Part shown: positions 1-10,007 of the stretch, piece by piece
Layout of the letters: each line of letters begins with the position of its first letter
Position numbering within the stretch: the stretch's first letter is position 1
From: Lentisphaerota bacterium
GTDB lineage: Bacteria; Verrucomicrobiota; Kiritimatiellia; RFP12; UBA1067
Direction: 5' to 3'
NCBI GenBank assembly: GCA_015061665.1
Contig: SUWC01000015.1
Span: 1 to 49,890, forward strand
DNA: 49,890 nt
Made by a program: the position numbers and the translations under genes
The notes under the pieces: model-generated
What the model was told of the DNA's origin: nothing
Database searches by the model: none
What the model saw: the letters and a program-made list of their open reading frames with translations, nothing else

Positions 1-105
1 TTCATGGCCAGGCGAGGCGTCACAAACTCCCAGACATTCAAGGAAGAACTCCAGTCAGACCGCGCACTATCCCTGCGGATGGTCGTGGATGAACCTCCAA
101 ACTAA
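1..105 (+). CDS. C-terminal end of an unidentified gene (partial)
   Basis: The first frame is open from the window edge to a TAA at 103-105 and gives about 34 residues ending in RMVVDEPPN. It lies just upstream of the aconitase promoter in the same direction, so it may be the 3' end of a preceding gene. The fragment is too short to assign to a family, and chance openness in GC-rich DNA is possible. It needs sequence to the left of the window. Confidence 0.3.
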   Translation, partial: FMARRGVTNSQTFKEELQSDRALSLRMVVDEPPN

Positions 106-200
106 ATCACCATGGGCTTTCCGGTCTTTTATTTTTTAGGCGCTTGACCATGGCCTATTTCGGGTCATGAACAAGCGGCAAACATCACCGCGGCGGTTTT

Positions 201-209
201 TGGTATAAT
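201..209 (+). promoter_or_regulatory. Extended -10 promoter of aconitase
   Basis: TGGTATAAT is a perfect extended -10 element (TGN plus TATAAT at 204-209). Transcription would start near 216, giving a leader of about 40 nt before the ATG at 257. I see no convincing -35 at the usual spacing, as expected for extended -10 promoters. The same TGN-TATAAT pattern precedes several other genes in the window. Confidence 0.65.
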
Positions 210-256
210 ATTAGCTTAGATTTCGAATCCGTACAAACTTAACTAACCAGAAAACA

Positions 257-2167
257 ATGAACGTCGCACAAAAGATACTTTCGGCGCATCTCGTTGAAGG
301 AGATCCGTCAGTCGACCGCGAGCTTGGCATCAAGATTGACCAGACCCTCACGCAGGACGCCACGGGCACCATGGCGTACCTCCAGTTCGAGTCCATGGGA
401 GTGGACCGCATCCGCAACGACCTCGCCGTAAGCTACGTCGACCACAACACGGTCCAGATCGGATTCGAAAACGCCGACGACCACGACTTCCTCGCCTCGA
501 TTGCGAGGAAATACGGCATCATCTACTCCAAGGCCGGCAACGGCATCTGCCACCAGCTCCACCTCGAGCGCTACGGCAAGCCTGGCACCACCCTTCTCGG
601 CTCCGACTCCCATACGCCCACCGGCGGCGGCATCGGTCAGATCGCCATCGGAGCAGGCGGAATCGACATCGCCGTCGCAATGGCGGGCGGCGCGTTCCAC
701 ATCCCTACGCCGAAGATCCGCGCAATCCGCCTGGTCGGAAGCCTCAGAAGCGGGGTGAGCGCAAAGGACGTCATCCTCAAGGTCCTCGAGAAGTTCGGCA
801 CCAAGGGCAACGTCGGCTGGATTTTCGAGTACACCGGGCCTGGCGTCGCAACGCTGGACGTTCCCAGCCGCGCCACGATCACGAACATGGGCGCTGAGCT
901 CGGCGTAACGACGAGCGTCTTCCCTTCCGACGACGTGACCCGCCAGTTCCTCGCCGCGCAGGGACGCGAGGCCGACTTTACCGAAATCCTCCCCGACGCC
1001 GACGCTTCCTACGACGACGAGTTCACGGTGGACCTCTCCGCCCTGGAACCGCTCGCAGCCGCGCCGCATAGCCCAGGCAACGTCGTTTCGGTCGCATCCA
1101 TAGCCGGCAAGCGCGTCAACCAGATCATGATCGGCTCGTGCACCAACTCGTCCTACCGCGACATCCGCACGGTTGCGAAGATACTCGAGGGCAGGCACGT
1201 TGCGCCCGACACCGAGGTCGGAATCGCATGCGGCTCGCGCCAGGTCGTCTTGATGCTGGCGGCGGACGGCTCGCTCGCGACGCTCATCAAGGCAGGCTGC
1301 CGCATCCTCGAGAACGCCTGCGGCTTCTGCATCGGCGCGCACATGAGCCCGTCGACGAACGCCGTCTCGCTTCGCACGAACAACCGAAACTTCGAGGGAC
1401 GCTCCGGCACAAAGTCCGCGCAGGTCTACCTCGTTTCGCCCGAGACCGCGGCAGCATCCGCGCTCACCGGCGTCGTGACGGCGTGCGTCGGCGTGGAGTC
1501 TGTCCCCGCGCCGGAGAAGTTCCCGATCGACGACGAGATGTTCCTATACCGCGACACAGCCGGCAGGGGCGTGCCCGAGACGCAGATCGTGCGCGGACCC
1601 AACATCGCGCAGGTTCCGAGGGGCATTCCACTTTCCAACGACCTCCTCGGCACGGCTGCCATAAAGGTCGGCGACAAGATCACCACCGACCACATCATGC
1701 CTGCGGGTGCGCGCCTGAAGTTCCGCTCGAACGTACCCGAGTACTCGAAGTACGTGTTCGAGCCCTGCGACAAGACGTTCCACGACCGCTGTCTCAAGAA
1801 CAAGGAGGCCGGACTCGTAAACGTCATCATCGCGGGCGAGAGCTATGGACAGGGCTCCAGCCGCGAGCACGCGGCCCTCTGCCCCATGTACCTGGGCGTA
1901 AAGGCCGTCATCGCGAAGTCGATCGAGCGCATCCACCGCGCCAACCTCGTCAACTTCGGCATCGTGCCCTTCACCTTCGTGGATCCGTCTGACTACGATT
2001 CGCTCCAGCAGGGCGAAACGCTCTCGCTCAAGGGCATCCGCACGGCCGTCGAAGGCAACGGAGAGATGACGATACACACGGCCTCCGGCGACATCAAGGT
2101 CAAGACGACGCTTTCGGACCGCGAACGGCACGTTATCCTGTGCGGCGGACTTCTCGCTTCGCTCTGA
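257..2167 (+). CDS. acn: Aconitate hydratase (aconitase)
   Basis: Interconverts citrate and isocitrate in the TCA cycle; cytoplasmic. The 636-residue protein has the aconitase/IPM-dehydratase order: an N-terminal three-domain Fe-S part, then a C-terminal swivel domain with the [14 protein letters not shown] motif near residues 530-545. The [4Fe-4S] ligands are visible as Cys295 (GSCTNSS) and Cys355/Cys358 (CGFCIG). The active-site region [10 protein letters not shown] is present near residue 115. The length fits the short aconitases of about 640-660 residues rather than the roughly 890-residue AcnA. The ATG at 257 begins a sensible N-terminus, but its upstream region (AACCAGAAAACA) has no clear Shine-Dalgarno. 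guaA follows after 17 nt, so the two are probably co-transcribed. Confidence 0.95.
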   Translation: MNVAQKILSAHLVEGDPSVDRELGIKIDQTLTQDATGTMAYLQFESMGVDRIRNDLAVSYVDHNTVQIGFENADDHDFLASIARKYGIIYSKAGNGICHQLHLERYGKPGTTLLGSDSHTPTGGGIGQIAIGAGGIDIAVAMAGGAFHIPTPKIRAIRLVGSLRSGVSAKDVILKVLEKFGTKGNVGWIFEYTGPGVATLDVPSRATITNMGAELGVTTSVFPSDDVTRQFLAAQGREADFTEILPDADASYDDEFTVDLSALEPLAAAPHSPGNVVSVASIAGKRVNQIMIGSCTNSSYRDIRTVAKILEGRHVAPDTEVGIACGSRQVVLMLAADGSLATLIKAGCRILENACGFCIGAHMSPSTNAVSLRTNNRNFEGRSGTKSAQVYLVSPETAAASALTGVVTACVGVESVPAPEKFPIDDEMFLYRDTAGRGVPETQIVRGPNIAQVPRGIPLSNDLLGTAAIKVGDKITTDHIMPAGARLKFRSNVPEYSKYVFEPCDKTFHDRCLKNKEAGLVNVIIAGESYGQGSSREHAALCPMYLGVKAVIAKSIERIHRANLVNFGIVPFTFVDPSDYDSLQQGETLSLKGIRTAVEGNGEMTIHTASGDIKVKTTLSDRERHVILCGGLLASL

Positions 2168-2184
2168 TTGGGAGAATCGGCAAA

Positions 2185-3726
2185 ATGAAAGTTCAGCGCA
2201 TAGCGATTCTCGACTACGGTTCGCAGTACACACAGCTGATCGCGCGCCGCATACGCGAACAGCAGGTGTTCTCCGAGATCATCCGCTACGACACGCCCGC
2301 GTCCAAGCTGAGGGAGGACATGCCGCAGGGCATCATCCTCTCGGGCGGACCCAACAGCGTGTTCGAAGAGGGCGCGCCGGGGATCGACCCCGAGATATTC
2401 AACCTCGGCATCCCCGTGCTCGGAATATGCTACGGCATGCAGCTCATGAGCCAGACGCTGGGCGGCAAGGTCGTCCCCGGAACCGCCCGCGAATACGGCA
2501 AGACCGAGATTTCGACAAAGGCCGACAACGTCCTCTTCACCGGCATCCCCGAGAAGTTCACCGTCTGGATGAGCCACGGCGACCGCGTATCCGAGATCCC
2601 CGAGGGCTTCGTCGTCTCCGCAACGAGCGACAACTGCCCGTTCGCCGCGATCCGCAACGAGGCAAAGCGCTTCTACGCGATCCAGTTCCACCCCGAAGTC
2701 GTCCATACCCAGTTCGGCAACCAGATCATCGGCAACTTCCTGTTCAAGATCTGCGGCTGCAAGGGCGACTGGAAGCTCTCAAGCTGGATCGACGAGACAA
2801 TAGAAAAGCTCAAGGCGCAGATCGGGGACGAGGAGGTCGTTCTAGGCCTCTCCGGCGGCGTCGATTCGTCCGTCGTGGCCGTTCTGCTCCACAAGGCGAT
2901 CGGCACGCGCCTGCACTGCATCTTCGTCGACAACGGACTCCTCCGCTACAACGAGGACGTGCAGGTCGAGCAGATGTTCCACGCGAAGCTTGGCCTCGAC
3001 CTCCACACCGCCCACGCCGCTCAGCGCTTCTACACCGCGCTCAAGGGCGTATCCGACCCCGAGCAGAAGCGCAAGATCATCGGACGCGAGTTCATCAACG
3101 TCTTCGCCGAGGAGGCGCGCAAGTTCAAGAACTGCAAGTTCCTCGGACAGGGCACCATATATCCCGACGTCATCGAAAGCTCGTCTTCCGTCAAGGGCCC
3201 GTCGCAGACGATCAAGAGCCACCACAATGTCGGCGGACTCCCGCCCGACCTGAAGTTCGAGCTCGTTGAGCCGCTGCGCGACCTCTTCAAGGACGAAGTG
3301 CGCGCGGTGGGGCGAGTCCTCGGCATGGACCGCGAACTTCTCGACCGCCAGCCGTTCCCCGGCCCAGGGCTGGGCGTCCGCATCCTGGGCGAGGTCACCG
3401 AAGAGAAGGTGAGGCTCCTCCAGCAGGCCGACCTGCGCGTCCAGGAGGAAGTCCGCAAGCTCCCCGACTACAAGACGATATGGCAGACGTTCGCAGTTCT
3501 GCTGCCAGTCAAGTCCGTCGGCGTCATGGGCGATCAGCGCACCTACGAATACACGTGCGCCGTCCGCTCCGTGAACTCCATCGACGCGATGACCGCTGAC
3601 TGGACGCACCTGCCGTACGAGACCCTTGCGACGATCTCCAACAGGATAATCAACGAGGTGCGCGGCATAAACCGCGTCGTCTACGACATTTCGTCCAAGC
3701 CTCCGGCAACGATCGAGTGGGAGTAA
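2185..3726 (+). CDS. guaA: GMP synthase (glutamine-hydrolysing)
   Basis: Converts XMP, glutamine and ATP to GMP in purine synthesis. The 513-residue protein has a class I glutamine amidotransferase domain (residues 1 to about 195; nucleophile Cys82 in GICYGMQ; FHPE near residue 172). An ATP-pyrophosphatase domain follows, with the P-loop GLSGGVDSS near residue 220, and then a C-terminal dimerisation domain ending in KPPATIEWE, the usual GuaA terminus. The frame opens earlier, at 2140, inside aconitase. The ATG at 2185 is chosen because [17 protein letters not shown] is the conserved GuaA start and GGGAG lies about 10 nt upstream. Confidence 0.97.
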   Translation: MKVQRIAILDYGSQYTQLIARRIREQQVFSEIIRYDTPASKLREDMPQGIILSGGPNSVFEEGAPGIDPEIFNLGIPVLGICYGMQLMSQTLGGKVVPGTAREYGKTEISTKADNVLFTGIPEKFTVWMSHGDRVSEIPEGFVVSATSDNCPFAAIRNEAKRFYAIQFHPEVVHTQFGNQIIGNFLFKICGCKGDWKLSSWIDETIEKLKAQIGDEEVVLGLSGGVDSSVVAVLLHKAIGTRLHCIFVDNGLLRYNEDVQVEQMFHAKLGLDLHTAHAAQRFYTALKGVSDPEQKRKIIGREFINVFAEEARKFKNCKFLGQGTIYPDVIESSSSVKGPSQTIKSHHNVGGLPPDLKFELVEPLRDLFKDEVRAVGRVLGMDRELLDRQPFPGPGLGVRILGEVTEEKVRLLQQADLRVQEEVRKLPDYKTIWQTFAVLLPVKSVGVMGDQRTYEYTCAVRSVNSIDAMTADWTHLPYETLATISNRIINEVRGINRVVYDISSKPPATIEWE

Positions 3727-3807
3727 AACTTTTTTGTCAGAAACCATCCGCCTCCGCGCCTAACGCAATGTAACCGCAATGGTGCGGCATACGAAAGGAG
3801 TAAAAAA

Positions 3808-4296
3808 ATGAAGACAAAAACAGTCATAATTGCAGCCGTAGCAGCGGTTATGTGTGCTGGTTCAGCCCTCGCAAGGCCCCACGGCGGACCTGGTGGACAC
3901 CGCGGCGGACCGCCTCCAAGGATGCATCAAAGCGGACATTTCGGCGGTCGCGGGTTCGCTCCCCCTCCTCCGCGCTACCACGGCGGGCACCACCATCACC
4001 ACAGCGGATGGGGCCACGGCGGTCGCGGTTTCGTCGGCGGTGTCGTCGGAGGACTTGTCGGCGGGCTCGTCTATAACGCCGTCACCGCGCCTACACGCTT
4101 CACCGACGCCATCGTGACAGGAACTGGCACAGTCGTCGCAAGCCCCGCGCCGGCAGCAGTCTATTCGACGCCTGGATACTACAGGGTACGCAGCATCTGG
4201 GTCCCCGGATGCTATGTGGACCAGGTCCAGCCCAACGGCGCGGTAGTCCGCGTCTGGGTCCCCGGCCACTACGAGGAACGTCCGGTATACTATTGA
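3808..4296 (+). CDS. Small secreted His/Gly-rich protein with WVPG repeats
   Basis: The 162-residue product starts with a clear signal peptide (charged MKTKT, hydrophobic core, cleavage after ALA near residue 22). It continues as a Gly/Pro/His-rich segment with a run of five His near residue 63. A glycine-rich hydrophobic stretch (GGVVGGLVGGLVYNA) follows, which may insert into a membrane. The C-terminus repeats a short motif (IWVPGCYV, VWVPGHYE), similar in style to YXWGXW-repeat surface proteins. GAAAGGAG lies 8-9 nt before the ATG. The His richness could bind metal, but this is inference. It is probably its own unit, about 80 nt after guaA. No specific function can be given. Confidence 0.8.
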   Translation: MKTKTVIIAAVAAVMCAGSALARPHGGPGGHRGGPPPRMHQSGHFGGRGFAPPPPRYHGGHHHHHSGWGHGGRGFVGGVVGGLVGGLVYNAVTAPTRFTDAIVTGTGTVVASPAPAAVYSTPGYYRVRSIWVPGCYVDQVQPNGAVVRVWVPGHYEERPVYY

Positions 4297-4305
4297 TACC
4301 GGACG
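4279..4305. terminator. Hairpin between convergent genes
   Basis: CGTCCGGTAT (4279-4288) pairs perfectly with ATACCGGACG (4296-4305) over a 7-nt loop. It overlaps the stop codon of the His-rich protein and lies before the convergent end of the beta-helix gene. Neither strand has a U-tract, so it is a bidirectional attenuator or mRNA-end stabiliser rather than a textbook intrinsic terminator. Confidence 0.5.
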
Positions 4306-4330
4306 CCCCTGAATCAGCCGCACAGCCCGC

Positions 4331-5686
4331 TCACTTGAGCGCCTGTGCGCCCTTTCCGTCCATAGCGCCGAAGAGCTTCAGCGCGTCTTCGAGCGGATAG
4401 CGGTTGCAGAACATGTCGCACTGCGTCGTGATGGTGCCCTGGAGCGGGAGGCCAAGCACGGAGCGAAGTCCGTTGCACTTGCCCTCGTCGAGCTTCGCGG
4501 ACTCGGAGTACTTCATCGAGAGGAACGAGTTCAGGTACTTCGCGTTGATGCGGTCCTTGAACACTGACGGGTCCTTGAGGTCCTCGTTGTCCTCAATGGA
4601 CTCGATTCCGTCTGTTCCCTCGAGGTCCTCGAACCCGTCTACGCGCACTTTCGCGATCGAAGGCGAAATAGTCATCTGGATGTCGCTTTCGCGGTTGAGG
4701 AAGAAGACGTTGTTGTCGATGGACTGCTTCTTCATCGCGCCCGAGCCCTTTGTGTTGTCGTAGCCGGTGAGGACGTTGAGGCCGATCACGTTGTCCGTAA
4801 TCGTCGCGTTCACGCCGGTGTTGTTCCTGACGCCGAATCCCATGTCCGCCAGGTCGTTCAGACGCGACCAGGTGAAGAGGACGGTGTTGTTCTTGAAGAG
4901 CCAGTTGACTTCGGGCTTCCAACCGGCGCGCGGCTTGTTGGGTCCGTCCTGCGGAATCGCCTTCGAGCACATGACGTTCGCGCCGATCATGCGGTTGTTG
5001 CAGAACACGCAGTTCTCGACGACCACATCGCCCTGGTACCATGTGACGTTGAACGCGATGTTGCCGGAGTTGACGAACGCGCAGTTCGTGAACGAGAGCC
5101 TGCCGGTAGCGCGGTTGGCGGTCGCCGAGTAGACGAGGTAGCGGTTGGCGGACGGAAACTTGTCGCGCGTCTTGTTCATCGCCGGACCCTCGAGCCACAT
5201 GCCGGTGTCAAAGCCCTCGGGCTTGCCCTTCGTCTCGTGGTAGGAGTTGGCGAAGCCCTCGTCGAAGATGAGTCCGTCGAACTTCATGTCAACGCCGTCG
5301 GGCTGCTTCGCCTGCTTTGTGAAGTCGATCGTGAAGACGCCGAGGCCAGTCCCCTTCTTGTCGTTGTTCTCGTTGAGCGCCTGGAACATCGTCTTGTGCT
5401 CGAGGGGCTTGCGCTCGGCGAAGTCCTTGGAGTAGCCGCCGAGGATCGAGACTGCCTTGTCGATCAAGAACCAGTTCTGCTTCATCTTGCCGGGGTAAAT
5501 TCCTTCTGCGAGATGAATGGTGTCGCCGTCCTTCGCAACCTCCAAAGCCTTCCACAGGTTCTTAAGGGGGGCTTCCTTCGTGCCTGCGTTCTTGTTCTTG
5601 CCGGTCTCGAGCGAGACGTAGATGTCGGCAGCCTGTGCCATTGTCGCAGCGAGCGCCAGCGCGATCCAGATCATGAGTTTGTTCAC
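4331..5686 (-). CDS. Secreted parallel beta-helix (DUF1565-like) protein
   Basis: The 451-residue protein has a signal peptide (MNKLMIWIALALAATMAQA). The mature start IYVSLETGKNKNAGTKEAP and the segment DGDTIHLAEGIYPGK are typical of DUF1565/right-handed beta-helix proteins, in which stacked strands bind or cleave extended polysaccharides. Later rungs such as FTNCAFVNSGNIAFNV and VVENCVFCNNRMIG are characteristic of pectate-lyase-like helices. I cannot identify catalytic residues, so lyase, hydrolase or pure binding are all possible. It has its own extended -10 promoter just upstream but follows the alginate-lyase-like gene by only 54 nt, so it may be both co-transcribed and independently expressed. 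Confidence 0.8.
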   Translation of the reverse strand: MNKLMIWIALALAATMAQAADIYVSLETGKNKNAGTKEAPLKNLWKALEVAKDGDTIHLAEGIYPGKMKQNWFLIDKAVSILGGYSKDFAERKPLEHKTMFQALNENNDKKGTGLGVFTIDFTKQAKQPDGVDMKFDGLIFDEGFANSYHETKGKPEGFDTGMWLEGPAMNKTRDKFPSANRYLVYSATANRATGRLSFTNCAFVNSGNIAFNVTWYQGDVVVENCVFCNNRMIGANVMCSKAIPQDGPNKPRAGWKPEVNWLFKNNTVLFTWSRLNDLADMGFGVRNNTGVNATITDNVIGLNVLTGYDNTKGSGAMKKQSIDNNVFFLNRESDIQMTISPSIAKVRVDGFEDLEGTDGIESIEDNEDLKDPSVFKDRINAKYLNSFLSMKYSESAKLDEGKCNGLRSVLGLPLQGTITTQCDMFCNRYPLEDALKLFGAMDGKGAQALK

Positions 5687-5727
5687 TGTTTGTCTCCTTG
5701 TGGAATGTAACTATTGGTTTGCCTAAT

Positions 5728-5736
5728 AGTATACCA
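5728..5736 (-). promoter_or_regulatory. Extended -10 promoter of the beta-helix gene
   Basis: On the minus strand the sequence reads TGGTATACT, an extended -10 element 42 nt before the ATG at 5686. It sits within the 54-nt gap after the upstream gene's stop. Confidence 0.5.
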
Positions 5737-5740
5737 CATT

Positions 5741-8700
5741 TTAGCGCAATGGGGCTTTGTCCTTGATCTCCAGCTTTACGGTGTAGAACATCTTGTCCGA
5801 ATGGCCTGCGTCGTTCTGCATGGCTTCGCCAAGCGAGCCTTCGGCAACCTCTGACTCCATCCACGGAGCAAGGCTCGGACTCCTGAAGAGGTGGCACTTT
5901 ATCCCATAGTCGCCCGTCCTCGCTGATTTCGCATCGTATCTGACAGTGGCTATCTTCACCCCGCCTTCGCCGTCATGCACCTCGAACGACATCTCCGGCT
6001 CGTACAATGCCTTCTTCTCCGCGCCGAAGACGCCAAGCGCATATCCCTGCCCGTACGTGTACAACGCGCCTTCTACGGGAGCGTCAGCGTACACGCTTCC
6101 AGGCAGTCCGTCGTCCCACCCGTCGGGAAGCGAAAACAGGTTGCCCATCGCATCCATGGCCATTACGGACGGCGCGTACGCCAGACACGCCGTTACGCGT
6201 CCCTCGGAATCAGGATCGGAATACGCAACGCGCCACTTGGCGGCGTCGCCTGCCGCAGGCGCGCCGTCGACATAGAGCGCCGAACGGTTCGTGCCAGGTC
6301 GAGACTGAAACACTGCGACAGGATAACGCTTCGTCGCGTCGAGCTGCGCCAGGGAATCGGACGATGCGTCCACCCGTATCGACGACTCGGCGGACATCAC
6401 GACTTGACAGTTTACAAGTGATGTGACTTCCGCGCCCTCAGCGTCGAGGGTAAAGCCAAGAAACCCAGCCTCAACTGCGATCGTCGATCCGTCTACTGCG
6501 CCGAACCTCGGCCCGAGCATCAGCGTCGATGTTTCGCCTACCTTGGTCAATGCGACGCGCGATACGGTGAACCTGCCGTTGATCACAGAGACTCCTCCTT
6601 TCCTCGCGCCGACCTCAACCTTCACGCCATGGCGCACCTGACGCGTGGAGCCGATCCTTATGCAGGCTTTCTCGCCCAACTGGCGCAGCGTGCCGAACGA
6701 TATCGCAGGATCACCGGCGGAGATGTCGAATATCGTGTACGTCATCTCTCCGTCGCGCCCCACGCTGAAGTTGTCTGGCAGTACCCACTCGGCATCTGCC
6801 GATCCAGAGCGCCAGCCATAGAACCCCGTCGCAGGCGCCATCGTGGTGCCGCTTATCGTGCACGTCCCCGTAAAGCCCCTGCAGTCTCCTGTCAGCTGCG
6901 CGCCCCTCTGCCTTGTCGAGCGAAAGAGAAGCGTCCCAGCGCCCGTCAAGGCGCCTCGTATCGCAAGGTTCGCATTGTCCGCATATATCTCGTTCACCGT
7001 GCCCTGCGCGATCTCGACATCGTCGGCGACGTACGCCCCGTATGCCGCGCCGAGGTAGAGCGTGCCGCCGGCCATGCGCAGCCTTCCGTCCGCCAGGTCA
7101 AACGTGTCTGATACGAGAGCCGGGGAAAACCTTGCGCCATTTCCGACCTCAAGCGTGCCGTGGAAGCCGTCGAACAGCTCGCGCGAGCTCCACGTATAGC
7201 TTCCGTCCGTTATGCTGAACTCGCCCGTTCCCCATACCTCGGAGTCGAGATTCTGTCCGCCGCTCACGGCAAGGCGTCCGTAGACCTCGACAGGAGAGTA
7301 CAGTCCGCTCTTCATCCGCACCTTCGCGTCCTCCTCGACTGTGAAGCCTGTCGCCGGCTCCTCGACTGCGACGGATCCGACAATGATGTCGTCGTTCCCT
7401 CCGAACACAAGGTCGCCCGCCGTCGTCAGTCCGTTCGGGACCGAGCATCCGAGGCGCACCCTTCCGCCTGTGTTCACGCGGAACGAATCGGCGAAGACCG
7501 TTCCGCCGAGGAATTCGTACGTGTTGTTCATCGGCGCCGTAACGGACACGTCGCCGGCCGTCTCGGATCCGTTGATTTTCACTTGTCTCGTGATGTTTCT
7601 CGCGCCGCGAGGAAACGGAGTCCTGTCGAATATCGCCGAATCGCCGCTTGCGAACGTGATCGCCTCGCCCCCCGCGGTCCATGCCTCCGCGTCGTTCCAC
7701 GCGCTCTGGGTTCCGTTCCACGTGAGCGGACCGGAGAGTTTCAGCCTGGCCCTCACGGTCCGCGTCGATTCGTCGACATACACCTCGTACGACGACGCGC
7801 CGTTGAGTCCGGCAATGGTGATCTTCGACGGATCCGGCATGTCGCCCTCGAGGATGGTGCAGAGGACAACATCGCTGCTGCCTGCCCATGCCGACAGATC
7901 GGCGACGAAAACCATGGATGACGTCTCGGTTATGGGAGAAGTGCGGAACACGACGCCAGGCGCGGGGAAATGGAAATTGCTTCCTCCCATGTAGAGGGTT
8001 TCGACCGGCGTTTCGGGGACATACAGTCCGTCGTACTCGTCGGAAACCGACGAGCCGTAGTTGTTCTCCGCGACAATGCGGTATTTCGCGCCCGAAGCGC
8101 GAGTCTCGGCGTCCACCCAGTGCAGGTCCGTTGTCGTTCCGATCCGCCTCCACGCGCCACCGTTCGTGGAACGTTCGACATGGTAGCGCAGGGCGTTCGC
8201 GCTGGCGGCCCACCTGACAAGCATCGACTTCTCATTTCCGCCCGTCGCCACGGCTATCGGCGCGGCAGGAGCCGCATGCGTCACGATGCCGTCAAAGCCA
8301 GTGAGGGACACGCACGAAACCTGCGCCGTGACAGCGGACCCGTTCCCCGCGCCGACCGCGATTCCGTAGTAGAGGGTTTCGGGCATATCCCTATAGGAGC
8401 CACATCCGCGCGATGTCCAGCTTGTGCCGTCCGGCGACCAGCTCGTGTACACCCAGTCTCCGTAGCGCTCGATCCTGACCCATACAGGATAGCTGTCGGG
8501 GAACACGCTGCCGCCCTTCTCCCAGTTCGCGCCGCCGCGCATCTCCGCCCAGCCGGTAAAGAAGAACTCCAGTTCATGATTCTCGTTCGCCTCAGGCAGC
8601 ACTCCGCTCCACGCCTTCTTCGTGGTATTGGGGTCAAGGCTCGCGCGGAACATCGCGGCGACCTTTGCGCGCGTATCGCCCGCGACGAGCGAATCGACGC

Positions 8701-9991
8701 GGAAGACAAGCGACACGTTCTGGTTTGTGAGCGGAGCGCAGAGAAACAGGCACGAATCTCCTTCGCCGTCGTCATGGTGCCAGAGGTTGCCGCCGGAGCA
8801 GGAAAGCGTCCAGCTGTCTCCAGAACGCGTGACGGACGGATTCGAGACGCCGATGTTCGTCATGGCGAGCGCGTCGCCTGGGTTGCCGCCGACGGGAGTG
8901 CGCCACGTATGGGGCACGGCCGTCGAACGGTCGTCTGGAAGCCAGCAGCACCAGGAGTCCGCGTCTTCAGGCGTGAGACCGCGCTTCAGGTCAAGCCACG
9001 GCGTCTCGAAGCCAAGCCTGTGCCTGTAGGCCGTCGTAAGCCAGGTGAGTCCGCGACGCCCGTGTTCCCAGCCTCCTCCGCAGGCGTAGGCGTAGAGCGT
9101 GCTGTCCGTGTTGCCGTGCGTGATGAACGCGGGACAGTTGCCGAGGGCGTGCGCGGAGTAGAACTCGCCAGCGGAAAGCATCCTGTGGTCCAGCATCGAA
9201 TAAAGGTCGACACCCTGCTTCCATGCCAGCTCGCAAATGTAAGTGTTGGACACCAGCCCGCCGTACGAATGTCCGAGGTCGCGTCCTGCCTCATGCCCTT
9301 GGCCCGTCGGCAGGAAGCCGTCCAGACATCCGACGCGATCTCGCACAAACACGTCGAGAAGCTCGTGGAAGAGTTCCTCGTCGTCGCAGAAAACGGCGAC
9401 TCCGAAGGCGCCCGCCATCTCCAGCGCGCCCTTGTTCGCAGGACCCATCGTCTTGTACGTATATCCGGTAGCGGGGAGAATGACCTCCTTCATCCACTTC
9501 TTTACGACGGCGGTATCCTCCTCCGTCCAGCCGCTCCAGCAGCCGCGCAGGATGTCCGCCGCTCCGCAGAAGAAGTAGACGTGCTCGCCGATGTCGAGGC
9601 AGGCCTCGTATCCATCGAACACCTTCTGCGTGGTGGCCCAGTCGATGAGTATGTCATGCGCAATCTGGGCGTGGCGTTCGTCATCAGTGAAGTACCACAT
9701 GCGCGCCTGGTTCCATGCTATGGCCATGGCCTGCTTCCAGATGCCGTTGTTCAGGCTCCGGCCTGGCCAGCGCTCCACGACTTCGACTGCCGCGCGGGGC
9801 ACGTATGTCGGCTGTGACGCCCAGTCGTTGCGAAGAATGTCCCAGCCCGTCTTCCAAGGCATCTTCTCCTTGTTTGCCTTAAGGAAGTCAAGGTCTTCGC
9901 GGTTGAGCGGCATCGCGGGATGACGCATTTCGGCGAAAGCCGTGGCGGTGATTGCGCAGAATGCGCAAGCATTGACTAGCAGTTTGTTCAT
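5741..9991 (-). CDS. Giant secreted alginate-lyase-like protein with FN3 and beta-strand-repeat regions
   Basis: A 1416-residue secreted protein. The start at 9991 is chosen because the following 20 residues form a signal peptide ending ATAFA; an upstream in-frame Met lies inside the preceding gene. Residues about 25-385 form an alpha/alpha-toroid lyase domain like alginate_lyase (PF05426), with GHEAGRDLGHS at 232-242. Residues about 390-600 resemble a concanavalin-like (DUF1349-type) sandwich. About 605-690 is a fibronectin-III domain (ALRYHVERSTNGGAW). About 770-1290 is rich in GGTLYLG and GAGTLLF strands typical of autotransporter passenger repeats. The C-terminus is a small beta domain with no barrel. 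The substrate is presumably a uronate-containing glycan. It follows the related lyase by 16 nt. Confidence 0.8.
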   Translation of the reverse strand: MNKLLVNACAFCAITATAFAEMRHPAMPLNREDLDFLKANKEKMPWKTGWDILRNDWASQPTYVPRAAVEVVERWPGRSLNNGIWKQAMAIAWNQARMWYFTDDERHAQIAHDILIDWATTQKVFDGYEACLDIGEHVYFFCGAADILRGCWSGWTEEDTAVVKKWMKEVILPATGYTYKTMGPANKGALEMAGAFGVAVFCDDEELFHELLDVFVRDRVGCLDGFLPTGQGHEAGRDLGHSYGGLVSNTYICELAWKQGVDLYSMLDHRMLSAGEFYSAHALGNCPAFITHGNTDSTLYAYACGGGWEHGRRGLTWLTTAYRHRLGFETPWLDLKRGLTPEDADSWCCWLPDDRSTAVPHTWRTPVGGNPGDALAMTNIGVSNPSVTRSGDSWTLSCSGGNLWHHDDGEGDSCLFLCAPLTNQNVSLVFRVDSLVAGDTRAKVAAMFRASLDPNTTKKAWSGVLPEANENHELEFFFTGWAEMRGGANWEKGGSVFPDSYPVWVRIERYGDWVYTSWSPDGTSWTSRGCGSYRDMPETLYYGIAVGAGNGSAVTAQVSCVSLTGFDGIVTHAAPAAPIAVATGGNEKSMLVRWAASANALRYHVERSTNGGAWRRIGTTTDLHWVDAETRASGAKYRIVAENNYGSSVSDEYDGLYVPETPVETLYMGGSNFHFPAPGVVFRTSPITETSSMVFVADLSAWAGSSDVVLCTILEGDMPDPSKITIAGLNGASSYEVYVDESTRTVRARLKLSGPLTWNGTQSAWNDAEAWTAGGEAITFASGDSAIFDRTPFPRGARNITRQVKINGSETAGDVSVTAPMNNTYEFLGGTVFADSFRVNTGGRVRLGCSVPNGLTTAGDLVFGGNDDIIVGSVAVEEPATGFTVEEDAKVRMKSGLYSPVEVYGRLAVSGGQNLDSEVWGTGEFSITDGSYTWSSRELFDGFHGTLEVGNGARFSPALVSDTFDLADGRLRMAGGTLYLGAAYGAYVADDVEIAQGTVNEIYADNANLAIRGALTGAGTLLFRSTRQRGAQLTGDCRGFTGTCTISGTTMAPATGFYGWRSGSADAEWVLPDNFSVGRDGEMTYTIFDISAGDPAISFGTLRQLGEKACIRIGSTRQVRHGVKVEVGARKGGVSVINGRFTVSRVALTKVGETSTLMLGPRFGAVDGSTIAVEAGFLGFTLDAEGAEVTSLVNCQVVMSAESSIRVDASSDSLAQLDATKRYPVAVFQSRPGTNRSALYVDGAPAAGDAAKWRVAYSDPDSEGRVTACLAYAPSVMAMDAMGNLFSLPDGWDDGLPGSVYADAPVEGALYTYGQGYALGVFGAEKKALYEPEMSFEVHDGEGGVKIATVRYDAKSARTGDYGIKCHLFRSPSLAPWMESEVAEGSLGEAMQNDAGHSDKMFYTVKLEIKDKAPLR

Positions 9992-10007
9992 TTTTGGGTA
10001 TTTCTGA

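Noticed and set aside
7970-9817. Long open frame on the + strand opposite the giant lyase gene
   Set aside because: It is antisense to clear lyase/FN3 coding sequence, Arg/Val-rich with no family motif; typical of GC-rich antisense openness. The same applies to 11681-13171, 14616-15779, 34223-36151, 40220-41428 and 47049-48539.
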